From Chloroflexota bacterium (GTDB lineage: Bacteria > Chloroflexota > Anaerolineae > JAAYZQ01): a stretch of DNA of 64,000 nt. The notes beneath the pieces were generated by a model. That model made no database searches. It worked only from the letters and a program-made list of their open reading frames with translations, and was not told the DNA's origin. The position numbers were made by a program, and so were the translations under genes. Shown in pieces: positions 23,299-31,850 of the stretch. The DNA lies in assembly GCA_018606645.1 (NCBI GenBank), contig JAGVRI010000003.1, forward strand, positions 273,736 through 337,735, written 5' to 3'. The first letter of the stretch is position 1, and each line of letters begins with the position of its first letter.

Positions 23299-24887
23299 GC
23301 GAGGATATCCTGCGTCACCGTTATACTGATGGACGGCCCAACCTGCGGCGGTTCCATCAGGCCAGGTGGGACGAGCCGATCATTTTCGAATTAAGCCGGG
23401 AGGGACAGCGGGGCATTCTGGTGCCTGAAGTCGAACCAGGCATCCGGGAGCGGGTCGGGGACGTCCTCGGCGTTTTGCCGGAGAAGATGCGCCGCAAGAA
23501 GCCTCCGGCGTTGCCCGAGCTGGCCCAGCCTCAGGTGTTGCGCCATTACGTGCGCCTCTCGCAAGAGAACCTGGGGACAGATCTGAACATTGATGTGGGG
23601 CAGGGTACCTGCACGATGAAGTACAGCCCCAAGATCAATGATCAACTGGCGCGGTCGCCCAAAGTGACGGAACTGCATCCCCTGCAGCCTGAAGAGACGG
23701 TGCAAGGCATCCTGGAAGTGATGTACCGGTTCGAGCAGATCCTCAAAGAGATCTCGGGCATGGATCGGTTCTCACTGCAACCTGGCGCGGGGTCGGCGGC
23801 CATCTACACTAACGCCTCCATCATCCGCGCCTATCACCGAATGCGCGGTGAGCAAGATCAGCGGGACGAGATCATCACCACCATCTTTTCGCATCCGTCG
23901 AACGCGGCGTGCGCCCGGACGGCCGGGTTCAAGATCATCACGCTGTACCCCGATGAAGATGGCTACCCGGACCTGGAGGCGCTAAAGGCCGTCGTCTCGG
24001 AACGAACGGCAGGGTTGATGATCACCAACCCCGAGGATACGGGCATCTATAACCCCAGGATTGCGGAGTTTGTGAGGGTGGTCCATGACGCGGGAGGGCT
24101 GTGCGCCTACGATCAGGCCAACGCCAACGGCATCCTGGGGATCACCCGGGCGCGCGATGCGGGATTTGATCTCTGTCACTTTAATCTGCACAAGACCTTC
24201 TCCACCCCTCATGGCTGTGGCGGACCCGGCGCCGGTGTGGTGGGTGCGACCGAGGAACTGGTCCGCTTCCTGCCTGTACCGCTGGTGGAGTTCGACGGGC
24301 AGCGATATTATCTGGACTATGACCGTCCGGATAGCATCGGCAAGATCCGACCGTTCTATGGCAATGTGTCGGTCATCCTCAAGGCGTATGCGTGGGTCAT
24401 GAGCCTCGGCGCGGAAGGCTTGCGCCAGGTAGCCGAGATTGCGGTTCTAAACAATAACTACCTGCTGCACAAGATGCTAGAGATTCCAGGCGTGAGTGCA
24501 CCCTATGCCCGCGGCAAGCATCGCATCGAGCAGGTCCGCTATAGCTGGCAAGGGTTGACCGAGGAGACGGGCGTCCATTCGGAGCAGATCGGTTTGCGAG
24601 CGGCCGATTTTGGCGTCCACTATTGGACCAGTCACCATCCGTGGATCGTGCCCGAACCGTGCACTCTGGAACCCACCGAGTCGTACACCAAGGATGAACT
24701 GGATGAATATGTGGCGATCCTGGCCCACGTGGCCGAGGAAGCCCGGACGGATCCAGAGAAGGTCCGGACCGCTCCGCACAATAGCACGATCCACACTATC
24801 GATCATGCCCCGCTGGATGATCCCTCCCGCTGGGCGATGACCTGGCGAGCCTATCGGCGAAAAGTGGAGGGGAAGGGTGAGGCGTAG
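23295..24887 (+). CDS. gcvPB: Glycine decarboxylase P-protein, subunit 2
   Basis: 530 residues from ATG 23295, overlapping gcvPA by 4 bases. It holds the PLP site: LCHFNLHKTFSTPHGCGGPGAG, with the Schiff-base Lys at about residue 300. Other landmarks are LGSCTMKYSPKIN-type (here GTCTMKYSPKIN), HPLQPEETVQG and FSLQPGAGSAA. The length is close to the family norm. It acts as a heterodimer pair with GcvPA. The downstream AcoX-type kinase overlaps it by 11 bases. Confidence 0.95.
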   Translation: MSEDILRHRYTDGRPNLRRFHQARWDEPIIFELSREGQRGILVPEVEPGIRERVGDVLGVLPEKMRRKKPPALPELAQPQVLRHYVRLSQENLGTDLNIDVGQGTCTMKYSPKINDQLARSPKVTELHPLQPEETVQGILEVMYRFEQILKEISGMDRFSLQPGAGSAAIYTNASIIRAYHRMRGEQDQRDEIITTIFSHPSNAACARTAGFKIITLYPDEDGYPDLEALKAVVSERTAGLMITNPEDTGIYNPRIAEFVRVVHDAGGLCAYDQANANGILGITRARDAGFDLCHFNLHKTFSTPHGCGGPGAGVVGATEELVRFLPVPLVEFDGQRYYLDYDRPDSIGKIRPFYGNVSVILKAYAWVMSLGAEGLRQVAEIAVLNNNYLLHKMLEIPGVSAPYARGKHRIEQVRYSWQGLTEETGVHSEQIGLRAADFGVHYWTSHHPWIVPEPCTLEPTESYTKDELDEYVAILAHVAEEARTDPEKVRTAPHNSTIHTIDHAPLDDPSRWAMTWRAYRRKVEGKGEA

Positions 24888-26037
24888 GCTGGGGTTGATC
24901 GTGAATCCGGTGGCCGGGCTGGGTGGACGGGTGGGGCTCAAAGGGAGCGACGGCCCGGAGGTCCAGAAAAGGGCGCTGGAGTTGGGCGCCGTGCCCCAGG
25001 CGGTGGACCGGGCGGCTAGGGCCGTTGAGCGGCTGAGATCGGTACCCGATCTGGAGATCCTGACCTATCCCCACGAGATGGGAGCGGACGCGGTCCGGCA
25101 GATTGGTCTGGAGCCCGTCGTAATCGGTGCCGTCGTACCTGGACACACCACGGCGGCAGATACCCGGCGAGCAGCTCAGGAGATGCGAGATCGGGAAGTG
25201 GAGTTGTTGCTCTTTGCCGGAGGCGATGGCACGGCCCGCGATATCTATGAGGCGATCGGGCTTGATCTTCCGGTCCTGGGCATCCCGGCCGGGGTTAAGA
25301 TCCACTCGGCCGTCTTTGCCACCAACCCACGCAATGCGGGAGACCTGGCGGCATTGTATCTCCAGGGTCAGGTAGAGGGCCTTCGCGAAGCGGAGGTTAT
25401 GGACATTGATGAAGAGGCGGTGCGTCAGGGGATCGTCTCGGCCCGGCTGGCTGGATATCTCAAGATCCCATACCGGACCAACTGGGTGCAAAGTGCCAAG
25501 GTGGCCCAGAGCAGTGAGGAAGCCTCCCTTGCCTCGCTGGCCTATGATGTGGTGGAAAAGATGAAGGCGGGCTGGTTCTATATCCTCGGACCGGGAACCA
25601 CCGTGCGCGCGATTGCCGATGAACTGGGCATATCAAAGACCTTGATCGGAGTGGACGTCGTTCGCATCGTGGATGATCCGGAAGCAACCAACGGGGAGGG
25701 GCGAAGGGCAGAAGTGGTGATCGCCGATGCCAGCGAGGCGCAGTTGCTGTCCCTGTTGCAGCAAGTCGGAACCAGACAGGTCCAGATCGTCGTCACCCTC
25801 ATCGGCGGACAGGGATGTCTCTTTGGGCGAGGGAACCAGCCGATCAGTCCCAGGGTCCTGGAACAGGTGGGGAAGGAGAATATCATCGTGGTCAGCACCC
25901 CGGAGAAGCTCTACTCCCTGGGCAACCAGCCGCTGTGGGTGGACACCGGCGATCCGACGGTGGATCAGATGCTCTGCGGCTACATCCAGGTGGTGACCGG
26001 ATACCATGAACGGGCGGTGCGCAAGGTGGTGTGTTAA
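24877..26037 (+). CDS. ATP-NAD kinase-like protein (AcoX / COG3199 type)
   Basis: 386 residues from a GTG at 24877 that overlaps the end of gcvPB by 11 bases. The NAD kinase-like fold is visible: LGLIVNPVAGLGGRVGLKGSDG at the N-terminus, LLLFAGGDGTARDIYEAI (the GGDGT nucleotide motif) and LPVLGIPAGVKIHSAVFATNPRNAGDL. The C-terminal half carries GPGTTVRAIADELGISKTLIGVDVV and LIGGQGCLFGRGNQPISPRVL. Proteins of this group are often found beside acetoin or amino-acid catabolic genes; their substrate is seldom known. Confidence 0.85.
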   Translation: MRRRLGLIVNPVAGLGGRVGLKGSDGPEVQKRALELGAVPQAVDRAARAVERLRSVPDLEILTYPHEMGADAVRQIGLEPVVIGAVVPGHTTAADTRRAAQEMRDREVELLLFAGGDGTARDIYEAIGLDLPVLGIPAGVKIHSAVFATNPRNAGDLAALYLQGQVEGLREAEVMDIDEEAVRQGIVSARLAGYLKIPYRTNWVQSAKVAQSSEEASLASLAYDVVEKMKAGWFYILGPGTTVRAIADELGISKTLIGVDVVRIVDDPEATNGEGRRAEVVIADASEAQLLSLLQQVGTRQVQIVVTLIGGQGCLFGRGNQPISPRVLEQVGKENIIVVSTPEKLYSLGNQPLWVDTGDPTVDQMLCGYIQVVTGYHERAVRKVVC

Positions 26038-26064
26038 TAACGCACTCCATAGGAGGCGGAAACA

Positions 26065-26829
26065 GTGGGTAGTCTGGAGGGCAAGCGCGCGCTGATCACC
26101 GGTGGGGCATCGGGCATCGGCCGGGCCACGGCCCTGCTCTTTGCCCGGGAAGGGGCAGCGGTTGCCGTAGCCGATCGGGATGAAGCCGGTGGGCAGGAGA
26201 CGGTGGAGCGGATCAGGAAGGGGGGAGGACGGGCAATTTTCGTGGCCTGCGATGTCACTATCGAAGCCGATTGCCGGCGGGCTGTGCAGACCACAGTGCA
26301 AGAGTTGGGCGGTCTGGACATCCTGTTCAACAACGCGGGGATTATCCGCCGTGCCACGGTGTTGGACCTCAGCGAAGAGGAATGGGATCGGGTCATGGAC
26401 GTGAATGTCAAAGGGATCTTTTTGATGAGCAAATATGCGATCCCGATCATGGCTGCGGGTGGCGGGGGGGTGATTATCAACACGGCGTCAGGGTGGGGAC
26501 TCAAGGGAGGGCGTCGCGCAGTGGCCTACTGCGCGTCCAAGGCCGCAGTGGTGAACATGACCCGGGCGATGGCCCTGGACCATGGCGCGCAGAATATCCG
26601 GGTCAATTGCGTGTGTCCAGGCGATACCGATACCCCGATGTTGAGGGACGAAGCACGGCAACTGGGCGAGCCGGAAGAAGGGTTCCTGGCCGAAGCAGCC
26701 AGCCGGCCGCTGCAGCGGGTCGGTACGCCGGAAGAGGTGGCTCAGGCGGTATTGTTCCTGGCGAGCGATGCGGCGTCGTTTGTGACCGGAGCAGCCCTGG
26801 TGGTGGACGGAGGCGGCCTGGCCGGATGA
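26065..26829 (+). CDS. Short-chain dehydrogenase/reductase (first of two)
   Basis: 254 residues from a GTG at 26065 (site AGGAGG 8 bases upstream). Classical SDR motifs: nucleotide loop TGGASGIG, LFNNAGI (NNAG), INTASGWGLKG, active-site YCASKAA (YxxxK) and C-terminal FVTGAALVVDGGG. This makes it an NAD(P)-dependent oxidoreductase of a hydroxyl or keto substrate. It lies between an AcoX-type kinase and a hydroxyproline dehydratase-type gene in one operon. Confidence 0.9.
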   Translation: MGSLEGKRALITGGASGIGRATALLFAREGAAVAVADRDEAGGQETVERIRKGGGRAIFVACDVTIEADCRRAVQTTVQELGGLDILFNNAGIIRRATVLDLSEEEWDRVMDVNVKGIFLMSKYAIPIMAAGGGGVIINTASGWGLKGGRRAVAYCASKAAVVNMTRAMALDHGAQNIRVNCVCPGDTDTPMLRDEARQLGEPEEGFLAEAASRPLQRVGTPEEVAQAVLFLASDAASFVTGAALVVDGGGLAG

Positions 26830-26863
26830 GGAGCGGACCCGGATGATGGAAGGAGGACAACCG

Positions 26864-27901
26864 ATGCTGGAGAAGATGAGGCAGTGGAGCCCACCCGAAG
26901 GATGGTTGAGGATTACCACGATCGACTCCCATACCGGGGGCGAGCCGTTTCGGATCATCACCGGCGGGTACCCCGACCTGCCCGGTGATACCATTCTGGC
27001 CCGCCGCCGCTACGCGCGCGAACGTCTGGATTCGCTGCGCACGGCCCTGATGTGGGAGCCGCGCGGTCATGCGGATATGTATGGCTGCATCATTACTCCG
27101 CCGGTCAGCCCCGAGGCGGATATCGGGGTGCTGTTTATGCACAACGAAGGCTACAGCACCATGTGCGGCCATGGCATTATTGCCCTCACCAAAGTGGTTC
27201 TGGAGACCGGCCTGTTGCCGATGGTCGCACCTGAGACGGAGGTCCGGATTGACACTCCGGCCGGGCTGGTCACGGCTTATGCGCAAGTGGAGGGGGGCCA
27301 GGTGGTCAGCGTCCGCTTTCGCAACGTGCCATCGTTTGTGCTGGCACTGGATCAGGCGGTGGAGGTGCCGGGCCTGGGCCGGGTGCGTTATGACATTGCC
27401 TTTGGCGGGGCATTCTATGCCTATGTGCGGGCCGAGGAAGTGGGGCTGACCTGTACCCCCACCGATTTCCGCGCTCTGATTGAGAAGGGTATGGCTATTA
27501 AGCGGGCGATTATGGCCGAACGCACGATCCCCCACCCCTTTGAGGAGGACCTGAGCTTTCTGTATGGCACCATCTTTGTGGGGCCGCCGTTGGGTGAGGG
27601 TGCGCACAGCCGCCACGTCTGCGTGTTTGCCGAAGGTGAAGTGGATCGCTCTCCGACCGGCACGGGGGTCAGCGGCCGACTGGCCATTGCCTATGCCCGG
27701 GGTGAGATGAGCGTGGGCCAATCACTGGTGGTGGAGAGCATCCTCGGCAGTCGGTTCATCGGGCGGATTGTGGAGTTCACTGCCTTTGGGCCGCATCCAG
27801 CCGTTATCCCCGAGATCGAGGGGACGGCTCACATCACCGGTCGGCACGAGTTTCTGATCGATCCGGCCGACCCGCTGCGTGATGGATTCATCTTGCGGTG
27901 A
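26864..27901 (+). CDS. Proline racemase family, trans-3-hydroxy-L-proline dehydratase type
   Basis: 345 residues from ATG 26864, preceded by AAGGAGG; another frame start at 26843 lacks a site. Family signatures: TTIDSHTGGEPFRII, GYSTMCGHGIIA with the first active-site Cys (about 101), and DRSPTGTGVSGRLA. In proline racemases and 4-hydroxyproline epimerases the last motif has Cys (SPCGTG). Thr here (about 265) is the established mark of trans-3-hydroxy-L-proline dehydratases, which eliminate water to give pyrroline-2-carboxylate. The reaction follows from that residue; the physiological substrate is inferred. A second SDR follows. Confidence 0.85.
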   Translation: MLEKMRQWSPPEGWLRITTIDSHTGGEPFRIITGGYPDLPGDTILARRRYARERLDSLRTALMWEPRGHADMYGCIITPPVSPEADIGVLFMHNEGYSTMCGHGIIALTKVVLETGLLPMVAPETEVRIDTPAGLVTAYAQVEGGQVVSVRFRNVPSFVLALDQAVEVPGLGRVRYDIAFGGAFYAYVRAEEVGLTCTPTDFRALIEKGMAIKRAIMAERTIPHPFEEDLSFLYGTIFVGPPLGEGAHSRHVCVFAEGEVDRSPTGTGVSGRLAIAYARGEMSVGQSLVVESILGSRFIGRIVEFTAFGPHPAVIPEIEGTAHITGRHEFLIDPADPLRDGFILR

Positions 27902-27939
27902 CTGGGAAGACAGGACCAAAGGACTTAAGGGGAAAGCCA

Positions 27940-28695
27940 ATGCGGGGATTACACGACAAGCGGGTGTTGATCACCGGCGGAGCCGGGGGGATCGGTACGG
28001 CCACTGCAGCCCGTTTCCTGGAAGAAGGGGCGCGGGTGGTGGCTCTGGATCAGGATGAGGCAGCTCTGGCCCGATTGAGGCAGGAGCTGCCGGCCTTGAC
28101 CGGGACGCTGATAGCGGACGTCTCCCGCCCCGAGGAGGTGGAACAGGCCTTCTCAGAACTGGATCGCTGGTGGGGTGGGTTGGATGTGCTGATCAACAAT
28201 GCCGGGATCAGCCTCCGTCACGGATTTTTGGCGATCACTCCTGAGGAATGGCGCAGGGTTTTGGAGGTGAATCTGAACGGCATCTTTTTTGTCGCTCAGC
28301 AAGCGGCGCGGCGGATGATGGCGGGGGACGGCGGGGTCATCCTGAACATGGGATCGACCAACGGTCTGATCGGCATGCCGAACTATGCCGATTACAATGC
28401 GTCAAAAGCAGGAGTGATCGAACTGACCCGTTCGATGGCGCTGGAATTGGCGCCCAAGGTGCGGGTCAATGTGGTGTGCCCTGGCTTCATCCTGACCCCG
28501 ATGCAGGCGATCGAGTATACCCCGGAGATGCAACGCGCTTTTGCGGCCCAGATCCCTCTCAGACGATTGGGAAGGCCAGAGGAGGTGGCGGCGCTGTTTG
28601 CCTTTCTGGCCTCGGAGGATGCGGCGTTCATCACCGGACAGGTATTTGTGATTGACGGGGGAGAGATCGCCGGGGGTCTGGCGAGCCAAGGCTGA
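27940..28695 (+). CDS. Short-chain dehydrogenase/reductase (second of two)
   Basis: 251 residues from ATG 27940 with AAGGGGAAA upstream. Motifs: TGGAGGIGTATAARFLEEG, LINNAGISLRHGF, LNMGSTNGLIGMPNYADYNASKAG (catalytic Ser, Tyr and Lys) and FITGQVFVIDGGEIAGG. It is only moderately similar to the first SDR of the operon, so it is not a recent duplicate. An NAD(P)-linked step in the same pathway is likely. Confidence 0.9.
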   Translation: MRGLHDKRVLITGGAGGIGTATAARFLEEGARVVALDQDEAALARLRQELPALTGTLIADVSRPEEVEQAFSELDRWWGGLDVLINNAGISLRHGFLAITPEEWRRVLEVNLNGIFFVAQQAARRMMAGDGGVILNMGSTNGLIGMPNYADYNASKAGVIELTRSMALELAPKVRVNVVCPGFILTPMQAIEYTPEMQRAFAAQIPLRRLGRPEEVAALFAFLASEDAAFITGQVFVIDGGEIAGGLASQG

Positions 28696-28730
28696 GATTC
28701 AGTGTCGCTATGCTACGCGAGGGTAAGCCG

Positions 28731-29651
28731 ATGAAGTTGATGACGCTCCGTGAGGCGATCGCGACCTATGTTCACGACGGGGACACGATCGCGATCGAAG
28801 GGTTTACTGCCTTTATCTGTTTCGCAGCCGGTCATGAGATCATCCGTCAGCGACGACGGGACCTGACCCTGTGCCGGATGACACCCGACCTGATCTACGA
28901 TCAGATGATCGCTGCCGGTTGTGCGCGGAAGCTGGTGTTCAGCTACCTGGGCAACCCCGGGGTCGGCTCGTTACACTGCGTGCGGCGGGCGGTGGAGAAA
29001 GGGGTGCCCCGTCCGCTGGAGCTTGAGGAGTATTCCCATTTTGGTATGGTGGCCCGCTATGTCGCCGGCGCTGCCCGGCTTCCGTTTTTTCCGTTGCGCA
29101 GCTATCTGGGGACTGACCAGCCCAAGGTCAACCCCTGCATCCGTTTTTTGCAGAGTCCGTATGGCGACGACCTGGTTGCGGTCGTGCCGCCGTTGAACCC
29201 GGATGTGACCATTATCCATGCCCAACGAGCCGATCTCCAGGGAAACACCCAGATTTGGGGGTTGCTCGGGGTGCAGAAGGAGGCGGCTTTTGCCGCAAAA
29301 CGGGTCATCGTTGTCGTGGAGGAGATTGTGGATGAAGCGGTCATCCGCAGCGACCCGAACCGAACCATTCTTCCTGGGATGATGGTGGATGCTGTGGTGC
29401 ACCAACCCTATGGCGCCCATCCGTCCTATGTCCAGGGGTACTATGATCGAGACAATCAGTTCTATCTGGCATGGGATCGCCTGTCGCGGGACCCGGCGTT
29501 GACGCAGGCCTGGTTGGAGGAATGGGTGTATGGAGTGAAGGGGTGGGAGGAGTACCTGACCAAGCTGGAGGCGCAGGAACCGGGCATCTGGCAACGCCTG
29601 GCACCGGGTGAGGCCTTCTCCCGACCGGTGAACTATGGAGTCTATGGCTAG
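28731..29651 (+). CDS. CoA-transferase alpha subunit (glutaconate CoA-transferase type)
   Basis: 306 residues from ATG 28731 (GAGGGT site); an earlier ATG at 28710 is possible. It starts MKLMTLREAIATYVHDGDTIAIEGFTAFICFAAGHEIIRQ and contains CRMTPDLIYDQMIAAGCARKLVFSYLGNPG and NVTIIHAQRAD-like (PDVTIIHAQRADLQGN) segments typical of GctA/class I CoA-transferase A subunits. The beta subunit follows after 10 bases. With it the enzyme would move CoA between two carboxylic acids; which acids is unknown. Confidence 0.88.
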   Translation: MKLMTLREAIATYVHDGDTIAIEGFTAFICFAAGHEIIRQRRRDLTLCRMTPDLIYDQMIAAGCARKLVFSYLGNPGVGSLHCVRRAVEKGVPRPLELEEYSHFGMVARYVAGAARLPFFPLRSYLGTDQPKVNPCIRFLQSPYGDDLVAVVPPLNPDVTIIHAQRADLQGNTQIWGLLGVQKEAAFAAKRVIVVVEEIVDEAVIRSDPNRTILPGMMVDAVVHQPYGAHPSYVQGYYDRDNQFYLAWDRLSRDPALTQAWLEEWVYGVKGWEEYLTKLEAQEPGIWQRLAPGEAFSRPVNYGVYG

Positions 29652-29661
29652 AGAGGGCTTT

Positions 29662-30432
29662 ATGGCTGATTATTCACCGGCAGAGATGATGATTGTCGCT
29701 TCGGCCCGGGCACTGGCCGGGAAGCGGGTCGTTTTTGTTGGGGTGGGCCTGCCGAACATTGCCTGTAACCTGGCGCGGCGCACCGTGGCTCCTGACCTGG
29801 AGCTGGTCTATGAGGCCGGAGTGTTCGGCGCTCGGCCGGCGCGGTTGCCGCTCTCCATCGGCGATCCGACCCTTGTCAGTGGTTCGACCTTGGTCTGCTC
29901 CATGGCTGATCTGTTTCTCTATTATCTGCAAGGGGGGCGGATCGAGGTTGCGTTTGTCGGGGCAGCGCAGATCGATCGGTTCGGGAACATAAACACAACC
30001 GTGATCGGAAGCTATACCCAGCCAAAAGCGCGACTCCCTGGCAGTGGAGGAGCGTGTGAGATCGCGATCCATGCCAAGGAGTTGTTTGTGATTGTCCGTC
30101 TGAGCCGACGTGCCTTCGTGGAACGGATCGATTTCTGTACGAGCGCGGGCCATCTGACGGGAAAACCGGGCGAGCGCACAGCGCTGGGCATGCCTGGACT
30201 AGGGCCGCAGTTGGTCGTGACCGACAAGGCGATCTTTACCTTTGATAAGGAAACAGGCGAGATGATTCTCTCCTCGGTACATCCGGGAGTGACGGTTGAG
30301 GAGGTGCAGGCCGAGGTAGGTTGGCCTCTCAGAGTTGCACCGCACCTGGAGGTCACCCAACCTCCCAGTGCGGAGGAGTTGCGCCTTATTCGGGAAGAGC
30401 TGGACCCCACCGGGGTGTATGGACGCGAGTGA
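29662..30432 (+). CDS. CoA-transferase beta subunit (glutaconate CoA-transferase type)
   Basis: 256 residues from ATG 29662 (GAGAGGG site). Landmarks are FVGVGLPNIACNLARRTVAPDLELVYEAGVFGARP (with the Glu expected to carry CoA in the class I B subunit), CSMADLFLYYLQGGRIEVAFVGAAQIDRFGNINT and LPGSGGACEIA. The end, LVVTDKAIFTFDKETGEM ... SVHPGVTVEEVQAEVGWPL, is typical of the family. It is the last gene of the catabolic operon before a strong hairpin. Confidence 0.88.
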   Translation: MADYSPAEMMIVASARALAGKRVVFVGVGLPNIACNLARRTVAPDLELVYEAGVFGARPARLPLSIGDPTLVSGSTLVCSMADLFLYYLQGGRIEVAFVGAAQIDRFGNINTTVIGSYTQPKARLPGSGGACEIAIHAKELFVIVRLSRRAFVERIDFCTSAGHLTGKPGERTALGMPGLGPQLVVTDKAIFTFDKETGEMILSSVHPGVTVEEVQAEVGWPLRVAPHLEVTQPPSAEELRLIREELDPTGVYGRE

Positions 30433-30543
30433 AAGGGACAGCCTTTCAGATTCAAGGCGCCCATTGGTTCAGAGAGGCACGAAGGAAGGCGTGAAACCAC
30501 TGGTTATGGGGGTGCGTGCCGGTTCACTTGCCCAGAAAATGAA

Positions 30544-30569
30544 TTGGGGGCCTGGCAGCAGGCCCCCAA
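30544..30569. terminator. Hairpin between convergent CoA-transferase and VOC genes
   Basis: TTGGGGGCCTG pairs exactly with CAGGCCCCCAA around a 4-base loop. On the minus strand it is followed by the T-rich TTCATTTTC, on the plus strand by no T-run. It may end both transcripts, more convincingly the minus one. Confidence 0.6.
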
Positions 30570-30604
30570 ACTGTGCAAAGCCCAGTCCGTATTGGTGGAT
30601 GCCG

Positions 30605-31615
30605 TTAGACAGGCGGATACATGATTGGTTCGGCGCCGATCTCTTCGCCGATGTGGACCGGTTCCCAGATGGCGCGCAAGGGCCAGGTATCCACGTAGCT
30701 GTAGGCGCCTTTTTGCTCCTTAGGTCCGAATTTGCCGCTCTGAAGGACGGGGAATCCCTGACCTACCAGGACCTGGGCTGCTTCATCAACATCATCTACC
30801 AGGAAGTTCATGTGGTGGAGTCCCTCGCCATGTTCCTTCAGCCAATCGGCATAGATGGATGGTCCCTCAACCGGCTGGACCAACTCGAGCTGGACGTCCC
30901 CGACCTGGACTAGAGCGATCCGCTCTCTGGCCCAGACGGTCTGGCCGTGATACTTGCGGTCGTAGACCAGGGGGGCTTCCCAGTTATAGATGGCCCACGG
31001 TCCGATGCCCAGGATGGTCCAGTAGTTTTCGATCACCCGTTCCAGGTCCTCGACTACGATGGCAACCTGGTTGATCCCCTTGGCTTTGATCTTGGCTGGA
31101 CTTGGCTCTTTTGTATCAGGGTACATGATTGGTTCGGCGCCGATCTCTTCGCCGATGTGGACCGGTTCCCAGATGGCGCGCAAGGGCCAGGTATCCACGT
31201 AGCTGTAGGCGCCTTTTTGCTCCTTAGGTCCGAATTTGCCGCTCTGAAGGACGGGGAATCCCTGACCTACCAGGACCTGGGCTGCTTCATCAACATCATC
31301 TACCAGGAAGTTCATGTGGTGGAGTCCCTCGCCATGTTCCTTCAGCCAATCGGCATAGATGGATGGTCCCTCAACCGGCTGGACCAACTCGAGCTGGACG
31401 TCCCCGACCTGGACTAGAGCGATCCGCTCTCTGGCCCAGACGGTCTGGCCGTGATACTTGCGGTCGTAGACCAGGGGGGCTTCCCAGTTATAGATGGCCC
31501 ACGGTCCGATGCCCAGGATGGTCCAGTAGTTTTCGGCCACCCGTTCCAGGTCTTCAACCACGATGGCGATTTGATTGATTCCTTTACATTTGACAATTGG
31601 GGTTACCTGTGCCAT
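30605..31615 (-). CDS. Tandem VOC (glyoxalase/epimerase-like) protein with nearly identical halves
   Basis: 336 residues made of two 168-residue repeats, each a VOC module: KGINQIAIVVEDLERV, ENYWTILGIGPWAIYN, ALVQVGDVQLELVQP, GLHHMNFLVDDVDEAA, LRAIWEPVHIGEEIGAEP. The pattern is like methylmalonyl-CoA epimerase, but the first metal ligand (DHIAIAV) is Gln instead of His; the other candidate ligands (Glu in LELVQP, His in LHHMNF, Glu in IWEP) remain. The halves differ only in the first about 25 residues of each and in the tail; 414 bases are identical at the DNA level. A perfect promoter and GGAGAGGG site precede the start. A CoA-ester epimerase or binding role beside the CoA-transferase and decarboxylase genes is a guess. 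Confidence 0.82.
   Translation of the reverse strand: MAQVTPIVKCKGINQIAIVVEDLERVAENYWTILGIGPWAIYNWEAPLVYDRKYHGQTVWARERIALVQVGDVQLELVQPVEGPSIYADWLKEHGEGLHHMNFLVDDVDEAAQVLVGQGFPVLQSGKFGPKEQKGAYSYVDTWPLRAIWEPVHIGEEIGAEPIMYPDTKEPSPAKIKAKGINQVAIVVEDLERVIENYWTILGIGPWAIYNWEAPLVYDRKYHGQTVWARERIALVQVGDVQLELVQPVEGPSIYADWLKEHGEGLHHMNFLVDDVDEAAQVLVGQGFPVLQSGKFGPKEQKGAYSYVDTWPLRAIWEPVHIGEEIGAEPIMYPPV
30618..31535. repeat. 504-bp in-frame tandem repeat inside the VOC gene
   Basis: Bases 30618-31031 and 31122-31535 are identical over 414 positions as read by eye, offset 504. The flanking about 90 bases of each unit have diverged clearly, so identity stops abruptly at TTTTCG on one side and at TAC on the other. 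Confidence 0.9.
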
Positions 31616-31659
31616 ATTCTCCCTCTCCTTTCTGTGGTTAGCTATTGTGTGGCTACTCT

Positions 31660-31688
31660 ATTGTAGCATGCGCTTGGTATGTTGTCAA
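31660..31688 (-). promoter_or_regulatory. Promoter of the VOC gene
   Basis: On the minus strand TTGACA (31683-31688) and TACAAT (31660-31665) are 17 bases apart, about 45 bases before the ATG. Confidence 0.85.
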
Positions 31689-31781
31689 GCCTCTAATTTT
31701 CGATTGTGTGCTTGTCGGTAAACGGTGAGGGACCGGGAGATGGCAGTCTCCGTGTGCGGATTACGTCATCCCCTGGGCGAT

Positions 31782-31810
31782 TTGACGGAATTGGCAAAAC
31801 CGGCTATGCT
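31782..31810 (+). promoter_or_regulatory. Promoter of the TPR/TolB-like gene
   Basis: TTGACG (31782-31787) and TATGCT (31805-31810) are 17 bases apart; the ATG is at 31851. It points away from the VOC promoter. Confidence 0.65.
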
Positions 31811-31850
31811 CATGGCGCGTGTGTACCTGCCCACGCATTAGCGAAAGACT

